A stretch of DNA of 64,000 nucleotides, taken from UBA6107 sp964459385 (GTDB lineage Bacteria; Chloroflexota; Anaerolineae; Anaerolineales; Anaerolineaceae). Shown in pieces: positions 1 to 8,752 of this stretch. Under the pieces are notes generated by a model that had not been told where the DNA came from, searched no databases, and saw only the letters and a list, made by a program, of their open reading frames with translations. The position numbers and the translations under genes are program-made. The stretch lies in contig CAYWLG010000006.1 of the NCBI GenBank assembly GCA_964459385.1, positions 124,001-188,000 on the forward strand, in the 5' to 3' direction. Each line of letters starts with the position of its first letter. Position 1 is the stretch's first letter.

Positions 1-870
1 TCGTTTGCCGCGTGATGGATGATCGTAGGCCACCAATAACATGTTGAGCGAGATCAGCAATGCGCCAATCCACTGGTCAACGGTGAGACGTTCACCAAAC
101 CAGATGTGGGCGATCACGATGGTCACCAGCAGTTCTCCCAGCCCTAGCAGAGAGGTTTGCAGACCTCCAATATGTTTGACTCCCATAAAGAGGGTGAGCC
201 GGGCAAGGAAGGTGATGATAGCCAGCGCAATCAGGGGCCACCAGGTGGTGCCTGCTACTGGCAGGCTTGGGTGGAAGAGCAGAAAAGCCACGCTGACGGT
301 GATTGCCATCGAGATCAGTGTGTAGAGTGTGACGGTAGGCGCGGGAACATCTACGAGTACGCGCTGGTTAATAATGAGATGCAGTGCATAGAGAAAAGAA
401 GCCGCTACCATCATCAGGGCACCCAGCCAATCGATCTGCGTTTGGGCGTTTGAAATCAGCAGATAAACCCCGGGCAATGAAAGCGTCAGACGCAGAAAGG
501 TGACCCGGCTGACCGATTGACGGTCAAACAGCAGGATCAGCGCCACAAACAATGGGTAGAAAGAGTAAAGCAGTTGGCCTACACCGGCATCCAGGCGCGC
601 CAGGGCCGAATAGTAAAAAATTGAACCGATGCCATTGATGAAACCTGCAGAAATGCACCCGATCAAACCAAGTGGGTAAATGTAGAAGAAGTTTCGTCTG
701 AAAATCAAAATGAAGAACAACAAGAGGAACGCCGCAATCGTTGAGCGGATCGCCACCACTGAAAGCGGGGTGAAGCCGAGCAGAATGGATTGTTTCCCGA
801 AGATGGGGGTCAAACCGAGAAACAACGCCGAGGATATGGATGCGGCAATCCCTTTGGTCTTATCGTTCAT
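1..870 (-). CDS. EamA/DMT-family membrane transporter (3' end outside window)
   Basis: The frame stays open for 290 codons from an ATG at 870 to the window edge, so the C-terminus is missing. The translation is almost entirely hydrophobic, with about ten membrane segments in two halves, beginning MNDKTKGIAASISSALFLGL. The pattern matches the drug/metabolite (EamA) transporter superfamily: inner-membrane carriers of amino acids or other small metabolites, whose substrate cannot be read from sequence. It starts 8 bp after the stop of the threonine-synthase/receiver fusion and is probably the last or near-last gene of the signalling operon. Pairing an EamA exporter with an amino-acid enzyme could suggest amino-acid efflux, but that is inference. 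Confidence 0.85.
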   Translation of the reverse strand, partial: MNDKTKGIAASISSALFLGLTPIFGKQSILLGFTPLSVVAIRSTIAAFLLLFFILIFRRNFFYIYPLGLIGCISAGFINGIGSIFYYSALARLDAGVGQLLYSFYPLFVALILLFDRQSVSRVTFLRLTLSLPGVYLLISNAQTQIDWLGALMMVAASFLYALHLIINQRVLVDVPAPTVTLYTLISMAITVSVAFLLFHPSLPVAGTTWWPLIALAIITFLARLTLFMGVKHIGGLQTSLLGLGELLVTIVIAHIWFGERLTVDQWIGALLISLNMLLVAYDHPSRGKR

Positions 871-878
871 GCAAATGC

Positions 879-2570
879 CTATTTCAGCAGTGCCCTGACC
901 TCATCCAGTAATTCATCGCTCATGAAATCTCCCTTTTGCATCAGCGATTGAATGTGACCTTTGAGGCGAGCTTTCTCGGCCGGAGTCAGCTCTTTGGCCG
1001 TGATGACGATGATCGGGATGTCTTTGGTGTTGCTGTTTTTCTGCAACTCATCCATGACCTGAAAACCATCCATGTCAGGCATCATCAGATCGAGCAGGAT
1101 GAGATCGGGTAATTCGCGTTTGATCATTTCAACGGCATCTTTGCCATTGGGGGCTTCAAAGAGCTTGTAATTGCCCTGTGATTGCAGAATGCGGCGCACC
1201 AGGTTGCGAACCTCGGGCTGATCGTCCACCACAGCGATACGGGGGAATTTGTCGATGGAAACATTGCTCAGCGCTGCCAACAGCCCTTCTTCTTCACCAT
1301 TTTCAGAGAGGTCTTCTGCAGAAAGGTTAATATTGCGTTCCCAGCCCGGACCAAGAATGTTGCGCTCGATAGGCATGGTGTGCCCGGTGTTATTGATGAC
1401 CACCACTTCATCGGGTTTGATCTTACCGGCGCGAACCAGCTTGATCAATCCGGCGAAGGCCACTGCTGCTGCCGGCTCAATGGAAATGCCCTCCATTTTG
1501 GCCAGAAAGTGCATGGAACGAAAGGCTTCTTCGTCGGTCACGCTCTCGATCATGCCACCGCTGCCGGCCTTCATCTTTTTACGCAGTTCCGTGTAAGTGC
1601 GTCCGGGGTCACCCGTTGCCAGGGTGGCGATCATGGTGTGCGGCGAACGAACCGGTGCGGCTGTTTCCTGGTTTTGATGCCAGGCGTGCACCATAGGGGC
1701 ACAGCCTTCCGCCTGGATCATGGCCACTTGTGGAGTTTTTTCAGTCAGCCCCATTGCTTGCAGCTCGTTAAAGCCCTTCATCACGCCCAGAGGGCCCATT
1801 CCGCCGCTGACCGATTGAAAGTACCAATCGGGCACACACCATTGGCTGGAGGCTTTCTGGTCGCTGTTGGATTGGATCGGCCCCATCAATGAGGTGAGCT
1901 GCTCAGAAATCTCGAAGGCCAGGGTTTTCATGCCTTCCACACAGGGGATGCTGCGCGCTCCCAGATCGAGAAACAATCCCCTTTGTTTGGCAAATTCGGC
2001 TGCCATTTGTTTGGCTTGATCGTATGTGCCGGTGATCTTCACCACCTGGGTGCCGTAGATGGCCACCTCGCGCATTTTGGCTGCAGGGACAAGAGAGGTC
2101 AGGAAGGCCCAGAGTTTTATACCGGCACGGGCGGCATAAGCTGAATAGGCGATGGCCACGTTCCCGGTGGAGGCACAAACCATCTCATTGATGCCGGCTT
2201 CTTTAAGCGCGGCGATCATCAGCGCAGCTTGTCTGTCTTTGAAAGAGGCTGTCGGCCCTTGGCGTTCGTCCTTGATGAACAGATTGGGCATGCCGAGCAT
2301 CAGACCGAGGTTTTTGGCATGAATGAGGGGTGTACCGCCTTCGCCCAGGCAGAGATCGGGGTTGGGGTCGCGGATGGGCAGCAGTTCACGATAGCGCCAA
2401 AGGTCAAATGGACGCTCTGGCAAGAGGATCGGCAGACTAAAAGCTAAATTTTCGTAATCATAGACTGCTTCACGCCAAAGAGACCCGCAGTTCGGACAGG
2501 CGGGTGATCCTGGCAAAAAGGGTGCCTGATGACCGCAATCAAGACAAACAGCAATAAAGTGGGAAGCCAT
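879..2570 (-). CDS. Threonine-synthase-like PLP enzyme fused to a response-regulator receiver domain
   Basis: A 563-aa protein. Residues 1-30 form a zinc-ribbon-like start (C9xxC12, C25xxC28), as often seen in threonine synthases. Residues about 70-420 are a fold-type II PLP domain with the Schiff-base lysine in ASFKDR (K111) and a glycine-rich phosphate loop around VSGGMG. Threonine synthase converts O-phosphohomoserine to threonine. Residues about 445-563 are a complete receiver domain with the acidic pair DD near 449-450, phosphoacceptor D494 in LILLDLMMP, and a late lysine in QKG. Threonine synthases normally end before this. The receiver resembles the second receiver of the adjacent hybrid kinase. 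The gene lies 17 bp after that kinase, so phosphorylation by it is a reasonable inference. Another PLP activity of the same family cannot be excluded. Confidence 0.85.
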   Translation of the reverse strand: MASHFIAVCLDCGHQAPFLPGSPACPNCGSLWREAVYDYENLAFSLPILLPERPFDLWRYRELLPIRDPNPDLCLGEGGTPLIHAKNLGLMLGMPNLFIKDERQGPTASFKDRQAALMIAALKEAGINEMVCASTGNVAIAYSAYAARAGIKLWAFLTSLVPAAKMREVAIYGTQVVKITGTYDQAKQMAAEFAKQRGLFLDLGARSIPCVEGMKTLAFEISEQLTSLMGPIQSNSDQKASSQWCVPDWYFQSVSGGMGPLGVMKGFNELQAMGLTEKTPQVAMIQAEGCAPMVHAWHQNQETAAPVRSPHTMIATLATGDPGRTYTELRKKMKAGSGGMIESVTDEEAFRSMHFLAKMEGISIEPAAAVAFAGLIKLVRAGKIKPDEVVVINNTGHTMPIERNILGPGWERNINLSAEDLSENGEEEGLLAALSNVSIDKFPRIAVVDDQPEVRNLVRRILQSQGNYKLFEAPNGKDAVEMIKRELPDLILLDLMMPDMDGFQVMDELQKNSNTKDIPIIVITAKELTPAEKARLKGHIQSLMQKGDFMSDELLDEVRALLK

Positions 2571-2587
2571 ATTTGATCAAAAATCCG

Positions 2588-5500
2588 TCATTTGTTTTGT
2601 GATTTTATTTTGTTCAGCGACTCTTCGATATAAGAGAGCAGATCGTTTTCCTTTAGCATTCCCTTGGTAAAGAGATGTTTGCCAAACTCAGAAAGCTGAT
2701 TTTGCTGTTCAGCATTTAAATCTGCTCCGGTGAGAATGATCACGGGAATCTGATTTAAGCGTGGATCAGAACGGAAGATCTCAAGCAAATCGAAGCCATT
2801 CAGACCCGGCATGAAGAGGTCCAATATGATCGCATCCGGGGGAGTTGCGGTGCTTAATTCATCCAGAGCGTCTTTGCCGTTTTGCGCAGTGATTACATGA
2901 TAACTGCCGCCATTCTCGATCATTTTCTGTGTAAGGCGCAGATCGCCTTCATCATCATCAATGATCAAAATCTCATTTACTGAGCCATCCTGATTGATTC
3001 GCTGCAAGGCTTTGATGAGGTCATCTTGCACAAAGGGCTTGACCAGATAGTCGGTGGCGCCCAGGCTGAAACCCTTTTCTTCTTCTTCCAGAATGGAGCA
3101 GATGAGAATGGGAATATCACGAGTTTTGTCGTTTCGCTTGAGTTCTCGCATCACCTGCCAGCCGTCTTTGTTGGGCATCATAATGTCGAGGGTGATGGCC
3201 ATTGGGTTCAGCTCGATGGCTCTTTCGACAGCATTTTCGGGATGTGTTTCAGGAATGACCACGTATCCACTGGATTGCAGGTAGCGTTCATAGAGTGCGA
3301 TCACCTGGGCATCGTCATCAATGGAAAGGATCACGTTATTTTCGTGAGCAAGCTGATCGATATCCAGATCGGGTTTGGGTTCATCAAGCGGCAATGTAAA
3401 GAAGAAGGTGCTGCCTTTATCCACTTCACTCTTGAGCAGACCAATGCGTCCGCCGTGTAGTTCGATCAATGAGCGGCAAATAGAAAGGCCCAGGCCGGTG
3501 CCGCCGGTTTTGCGGGTAGGGGAGTCATCCACCTGCGAGAAGCGCTGGAAGAGCTTGATTTGATCTTCAAGGGCGATGCCGATGCCGGTATCGGCTACCG
3601 TCACCATTAACTCGGGATGACCTTCCGGGCTCATCGTGCGGGCGGCTTCGATGGTGATGTTGCCTTTCTCGGTGAATTTGACTGCATTCGAAAGTAGATT
3701 GATGAGCACCTGGTTAATACGAATTTCATCGGCGTTGACCGCTGGCAGATCGGTGGGAATGTTTTGAACAAGTTCGATGGGTTTGTCTTTGACAAGCCCA
3801 GAAACGGTGGTCAGGGCGCTGTTGATCACGTCGCCAATGCTGATCTTTTCCAACTGTAGTTCCATCTTGCCTGCGTCGATCTTGGACATGTCGAGAATTT
3901 CATTGATCATGGTGAGAAGGTGCAGACCGGAACTGTAAATTGAAGAGATATCCTGTTTTTGAACGTCGTTAATCGGGCCATCGATGCCCTTTAAGATCAC
4001 GCGCGAGAAACCGATCACCGAGTTCAAAGGCGTACGCAATTCATGGCTCATGTTGGCCAAGAATTGGCTTTTCACACGATCGAGTTCGCGCATTTCTTCG
4101 ACCGCCTGTTGTGAAACCTGGTAGGCGCGGGCATTGTCAATAGCCACCGAAATCTGGTCGGTCAAAATTTGGAACACGGTCAGCTCTGATTCGGTGAAAG
4201 CACCAGTCTGATTTGCGTGCAGGTCGAGCGCGCCGATCACTTTGGTACCGATTTTGAGGGGCAGGCATAACTCAGAACGCGTCTCAGGCAGAGAGGGGTT
4301 GGCATAGTAAAGCGGGCTCTGGGTGGTGTCGTTGATCACGATGGACGAACCATTGGCAACACAGGAGCCGATGACCGATTTTGAGCCGATTGCCACCCGG
4401 TGCTGCTGCTGTTTCATTTCCAGCCCGGCGCGCCCGGTGGCCTCTTCGATCTGCACATAATTTTCAGAGGCGTCCAACAGGTAGATGGCCGAGTGATAGA
4501 AGCCAAAACGATCTTTGAGCGAAGTAACGATGCGGTGCAGCAACTCTTCCAGCGACAACGTGCTGGTGGTATCGCGCGCGATTTCGGCTGCCGCTTGAAG
4601 CTCCAGTGCGCGCTGCTGTGTTTCTGAAAGCAGCCGTTGACGCTCGATAGCCACTGAAATACTGTCAGCTACCACCTGGAGAGTTTGCAGTTCTTCTTTA
4701 TCAAATTCGGTCGTTTTATCTGAAGTAGCAACCAGCACACCAATGGGCGTGGCACCGGCGGTCATAGGAATAAAACTGGCCGTGGTTGCTCCCAGCGAGG
4801 TAAAGAATTCCTTGGCCTGATCGTTAAGGGCCGCTCTGGAGACATCCACGATCGTTTGGGGTTCGTGCTTACTAAAATTGACCTTCTCAAACAACTCACT
4901 GTTGACATGAGCCCCAGATGAAATGAATTTCTGCTCGCTTGTGTAGGTGCCAACGAAATCATACCCGCTGGCACGTCCCTGGCGGGTGACAGATGACACG
5001 AACAAATGGATGGCGCCGGCCTTTTCGGGCAGGGCGTTTTCGCCTACCAGGGTGACCAATTCGTCAAAGGTTGTCGAACTGGCAATGCCGCTGGAAATTT
5101 TGTAAAGCAATTCTGTTTCTGCCAGCGCTTCTTGTGTGCTTTCAAACAAGCGCAGGTTCTCAATGGTGGTTGCCATTTGGTCAGCCAGTGGAGGCAGAGA
5201 GCGAATTTCCTGCTCCAAAAAGCGGTGTTTGACGATCGAGATCAATACAAGTGCACCACCCTGGCGGTTGGCCGACCAGAGCGGCAGCACAGCCATGGAG
5301 TGAATGTTCTGGCGAATGAAAATCTCTTTTAAGTTGGCATCCAATTGTGAGTTATTGATGTCATCATAAAAGACCGGGTTTTCGGTAACAAAAGCAGGCC
5401 GGTAGAGCGAGAGTAAATATTCAGTGCCAACCGGCGGCGGGGGCGTGCCCGCTCCGCTGTGGTAGTTCGCTTCCACGCGCATGCGCGTGATGTTATCCGA

Positions 5501-7999
5501 TTCGTCATAGTCAAATAAGATCAAAACGCCGCGATTAATGCTTTGTGAATGAACACCCTGAATGACGGAAGAAACCATCTCTTGCACATTGTTGGCAAGG
5601 GCCAGTTGATGAGATGCAGAGTACAAGCCCTCGGTCTCTTCAAGGGAGCTTTCCACCTGTTTCAACAGGCCTTCACGGATGAGCGTGTTCGTAAAAGCGT
5701 CTGAACCAATGCGCAGGATGTCGATCTCTTCTTTTTTCCAATCATGCGGTTCGGCAAAGTTCTCGAAGGCAATAAAGCCGATCTGATTCTCACCACGGGG
5801 CACGGCCAGCAGCAAGAGCGATTCAACTTTTTGAGATTGAAGATATTTTCTCTCTTGCCCGTCCGCTGACTTCTGTGAAACCACGTGCCAGCCATTGAGG
5901 CTTAAATCGTTCAGCCAATCGGGATAGTCGGTCGCGATCATTCGAGAGATCAGTTCCGAGCTCATGAGCACATTCGGATCCGGTTTGGTATAGACTTCCA
6001 CAGCTTTCCAGACCAGACCTTCGTTTTTCTCCAATTCCGGTTCGGCGTAATAAACGCGTTCGCACTCGGCAGCAGCAGAGAAAAACGCCAACATTTCAGG
6101 CAGGGCCTTGGTGCCGTTTTCACTCATCAGAGCGACGGCGCGGGTCACATTGGCCTGGTAACGTTCCCTGACTTCAATCGTCTCCAGCGCGTTCGTGATG
6201 CCTTCAAAGAGGTCAGCATTCTCAAGTGAGGTTGCCATCTGGGTGGCCACGGTAGAGAGCAGTTCGATCTGAACCTGGTCAAAAGCGCGCGATTTTTCAA
6301 AGTCGAGCACGGTGATGATGCCTGTAACGCGTTCACCCACCAACAAAGGGATGGCCAACAGAGATTTGGGCGATTTATAAGGATGATCAATGATTTCCTC
6401 GCCCAAATAGGCCATCGGGTTTTCATTCAAAATGAGAGGCGCATGGGATTTTAAGATGGCTTCCTGATAACCCTCATGCACCTTGCGCGGCGGAATGGAT
6501 TCATTTCTGCCGTCCACAATACAAACGGGGAAGGTGAATTCAGAATGATCGGCCTCATAAAGGCTGATGACCAAATTGCGAATATCCAGCGTTTGCTGAA
6601 TCATGTTCGAGACGAGCGGAAAGATTTCGTCGCGCGAAACCAAACGGCTGAGGCGCTGGCCGATCTCGTTAAGTGTGGAAAGGTCACGGTTGCGGCGCAG
6701 GGTCAACTCTTCAGCTTTCACCCTTTCGCCCAATTCTTTTTGCACGGCTGAGTAGAGTTGTGCATTTTCGAGTGCCAGACCAAGCTGGTTTGAGATTTCT
6801 TGCATCAGCAGGCGATCTTCTTCTGTCCACTTGCGTTCAGGGTTGTTATCGATCAGTTCGATCACGCCCGTTTTTTGGTTTCGCAGGTTCAAAGGCGCTG
6901 CCAAAATGGCCGGATTTTCTTCTGTGGCTGGGGACGAGACTACCACATTTTCTGAAAAGCTGATCACCGCTTGCTGGGTCCAAACGTTTTCTGAGGGTTT
7001 GTAATTATCTCCCTCAACCGCCAAACCGCTTATTTCGGCAGCCCCCACGGCCAGATCACGAGTTTTGCCATCTTTGGCAGTTGGCAAGGGCCCTAAAGGA
7101 GCCGTTTTGGATAATTTCAAGAAGTCAGCAGATGGAGTGGCCGATCTCCTTGAGGGAGTTTCCACCACCCGATTCGGCTTGCGCTTTTTCTTGATCTCTT
7201 TTTCCAGTTCCCCTAATTCACTGCTTACCTCAGGTTCACCAGCAGCACCCGCAGATATATTCTGCTCCGCTTTTGGTGCAGCGCTTTCTTCTGCTTTTTC
7301 TGCCGGGGCTGTTTCTGCCAATTCAGCAGTGGAATCAACCGTTTCTTCTTTTGCTGGTTGTTCGGCCTGTGAGGCAACCCGATCGGAAGGTGAACTCTGT
7401 TCACTTAACGCTTCGATCTGCCGCTCAAGCTCATCCAAGGCATCGTTCGTGTCCATGCCGATTGTTTCAGCCGGAGATTCAACCGTTTGCGGCAAAGGAG
7501 CGACTTCTTCTGTGGTTTCGTGATCTTTCACTTCAAGGGCGGGAGCCGGTGCTTCTGGTTCAATCATATTTGTTGGCAAAGGCTCGATTTCATCCACATC
7601 GATCAGTTGCGAGAAACCACGGTAAATGTCGTTTCCAGAGGCTTTATCGGCCGTTTTGTAGATGTGGAAGCGGGCAGAAACGGATTTCTGTCCCCTTGAT
7701 TCGACGTGCAGGTCAACCTCAATGGGAAAATCATCACTCTGGAGTTTTTCGATGAGCAGCTTGCGATCTGCTTTAACGATTCGGCAGCTTAACAGTGGGG
7801 AACCGATAAAGTCGTCTGGAGAAAGCCCCAGAATTTGCTGCACATCTTCGCTGCAGGAAGTATAAATGCCATTGGCGTCTGTCTCCCAAGACCAGCTTTC
7901 GGCGCTTTGAATATATGGGGCAAGAACCTCTTCTGCTTCTTGGCTGGTCAGGTCAGCAAATAGATTATCCAGGCGATTATTGATCTTAGTTTTTGACAT
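2588..7999 (-). CDS. Soluble multi-GAF hybrid histidine kinase with two receiver domains
   Basis: 1803 aa with no membrane segment or signal peptide, so cytoplasmic. Domains in order: a PAS-like domain (about 30-135); an acidic Ala/Glu-rich linker (about 145-290); several GAF domains up to about residue 1295; a HisKA dimerisation domain with H1319 in SHELRTPLN; a HATPase domain with N-box (NLLSNAVKF), DTGIGI and GTGLGL motifs; and two receivers with phosphoacceptors D1605 (LDIMMP) and D1727 (LDLFMPG). It is the only protein in the operon with a kinase core, so it probably integrates input from the membrane GAF proteins and passes phosphate to its own receivers, the free receivers and the ThrC-receiver fusion. 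Its start overlaps the end of the parA-like gene by 14 bp. Confidence 0.93.
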   Translation of the reverse strand: MSKTKINNRLDNLFADLTSQEAEEVLAPYIQSAESWSWETDANGIYTSCSEDVQQILGLSPDDFIGSPLLSCRIVKADRKLLIEKLQSDDFPIEVDLHVESRGQKSVSARFHIYKTADKASGNDIYRGFSQLIDVDEIEPLPTNMIEPEAPAPALEVKDHETTEEVAPLPQTVESPAETIGMDTNDALDELERQIEALSEQSSPSDRVASQAEQPAKEETVDSTAELAETAPAEKAEESAAPKAEQNISAGAAGEPEVSSELGELEKEIKKKRKPNRVVETPSRRSATPSADFLKLSKTAPLGPLPTAKDGKTRDLAVGAAEISGLAVEGDNYKPSENVWTQQAVISFSENVVVSSPATEENPAILAAPLNLRNQKTGVIELIDNNPERKWTEEDRLLMQEISNQLGLALENAQLYSAVQKELGERVKAEELTLRRNRDLSTLNEIGQRLSRLVSRDEIFPLVSNMIQQTLDIRNLVISLYEADHSEFTFPVCIVDGRNESIPPRKVHEGYQEAILKSHAPLILNENPMAYLGEEIIDHPYKSPKSLLAIPLLVGERVTGIITVLDFEKSRAFDQVQIELLSTVATQMATSLENADLFEGITNALETIEVRERYQANVTRAVALMSENGTKALPEMLAFFSAAAECERVYYAEPELEKNEGLVWKAVEVYTKPDPNVLMSSELISRMIATDYPDWLNDLSLNGWHVVSQKSADGQERKYLQSQKVESLLLLAVPRGENQIGFIAFENFAEPHDWKKEEIDILRIGSDAFTNTLIREGLLKQVESSLEETEGLYSASHQLALANNVQEMVSSVIQGVHSQSINRGVLILFDYDESDNITRMRVEANYHSGAGTPPPPVGTEYLLSLYRPAFVTENPVFYDDINNSQLDANLKEIFIRQNIHSMAVLPLWSANRQGGALVLISIVKHRFLEQEIRSLPPLADQMATTIENLRLFESTQEALAETELLYKISSGIASSTTFDELVTLVGENALPEKAGAIHLFVSSVTRQGRASGYDFVGTYTSEQKFISSGAHVNSELFEKVNFSKHEPQTIVDVSRAALNDQAKEFFTSLGATTASFIPMTAGATPIGVLVATSDKTTEFDKEELQTLQVVADSISVAIERQRLLSETQQRALELQAAAEIARDTTSTLSLEELLHRIVTSLKDRFGFYHSAIYLLDASENYVQIEEATGRAGLEMKQQQHRVAIGSKSVIGSCVANGSSIVINDTTQSPLYYANPSLPETRSELCLPLKIGTKVIGALDLHANQTGAFTESELTVFQILTDQISVAIDNARAYQVSQQAVEEMRELDRVKSQFLANMSHELRTPLNSVIGFSRVILKGIDGPINDVQKQDISSIYSSGLHLLTMINEILDMSKIDAGKMELQLEKISIGDVINSALTTVSGLVKDKPIELVQNIPTDLPAVNADEIRINQVLINLLSNAVKFTEKGNITIEAARTMSPEGHPELMVTVADTGIGIALEDQIKLFQRFSQVDDSPTRKTGGTGLGLSICRSLIELHGGRIGLLKSEVDKGSTFFFTLPLDEPKPDLDIDQLAHENNVILSIDDDAQVIALYERYLQSSGYVVIPETHPENAVERAIELNPMAITLDIMMPNKDGWQVMRELKRNDKTRDIPILICSILEEEEKGFSLGATDYLVKPFVQDDLIKALQRINQDGSVNEILIIDDDEGDLRLTQKMIENGGSYHVITAQNGKDALDELSTATPPDAIILDLFMPGLNGFDLLEIFRSDPRLNQIPVIILTGADLNAEQQNQLSEFGKHLFTKGMLKENDLLSYIEESLNKIKSQNK

Positions 8000-8750
8000 A
8001 TTGAATGATCTCCTGTGCCAGAAAACGATATTGCAAAGCTGAACGGCTCTTGGGGGCGTGATAAATGATCGATTTTCCGGCGATTGGGCTTTCGCGCAGG
8101 CGCGTATCCACTTCGATCACGGTATCAAAAACCCCTTTGGCGAAGGTCGTGCGTAAGTGTTCTGCAAGTGTGCAATGAATGCGATTGCGTTTGTCGAACA
8201 TGGTCAGCAAAAGGCGATAACGAAGCTTTGCGTTGCCGTTGGCGCGAATTTGCCGAATGAGGGTCATCATGTTGCGTAAAGCATAAACGGAATAGTACTC
8301 AGCCTGTGTGGGCAGGATGAGCAGATCAGATACCATCAAGGCATTGGTCGTCAACGCGCCCAAAAAGGGAGGGCAGTCTATGAGAATAAAGTCGTAGTCC
8401 TCTTGATGAGCCTCTAAAAGGTCTCTGAGCAAAAATTGATAATTTACCTTGGCCGGGAATAAACGTTCTGCCAACCCTAACTGGTTATTGGCCGGTAAAA
8501 GGGTTAATTTCTCTTGATCGGTAGTCTTAATGGCCTGCTCGAAGGGGATTGCATTCAGCAAAATATCGACCAGAGAGTAATTATTTCTGGCATCTTCCTG
8601 GCCCAAAGAAAGCGAAAGATTGGCTTGCGGATCGAGGTCGATTGCAAGTACCCGATAGCCAACCTCTACCAGGGCCCCACATAAAGAGAGGGTGGTTGTG
8701 GTCTTGGCGACACCGCCTTTTTCATTTGCAATGGAGATGACCCTGCTCAT
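7986..8750 (-). CDS. ParA/MinD-type P-loop ATPase of the signalling operon
   Basis: A 254-aa ParA-family ATPase. The deviant Walker A (KGGVAKTTTT) is at residues 12-21, the A' motif with AIDLDPQAN follows at about 36-44, and Walker B is in DFILIDCPP. These proteins form ATP-dependent dimers that bind DNA nonspecifically and position plasmids, chromosomes, carboxysomes or chemoreceptor arrays. No parB gene or parS-like site is nearby. The gene sits between a membrane GAF protein (2 bp gap) and the hybrid kinase (14 bp overlap). It is therefore more likely an orphan ParA that places or segregates a signalling cluster, as ParC and PpfA do for chemotaxis arrays, than the chromosomal parA. That role is inferred from context. 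Confidence 0.88.
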   Translation of the reverse strand: MSRVISIANEKGGVAKTTTTLSLCGALVEVGYRVLAIDLDPQANLSLSLGQEDARNNYSLVDILLNAIPFEQAIKTTDQEKLTLLPANNQLGLAERLFPAKVNYQFLLRDLLEAHQEDYDFILIDCPPFLGALTTNALMVSDLLILPTQAEYYSVYALRNMMTLIRQIRANGNAKLRYRLLLTMFDKRNRIHCTLAEHLRTTFAKGVFDTVIEVDTRLRESPIAGKSIIYHAPKSRSALQYRFLAQEIIQYVKN

Positions 8751-8752
8751 GT

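Noticed and set aside
1182..1892. 236-residue open frame on the plus strand opposite the threonine-synthase fusion
   Set aside because: It is antisense to a gene with clear family motifs and has His/Gln-rich composition typical of shadow frames.
7986..8750. Chromosomal parA near the replication origin
   Set aside because: No parB, dnaA, gidA or parS-like repeats are nearby, and the gene overlaps the kinase gene.
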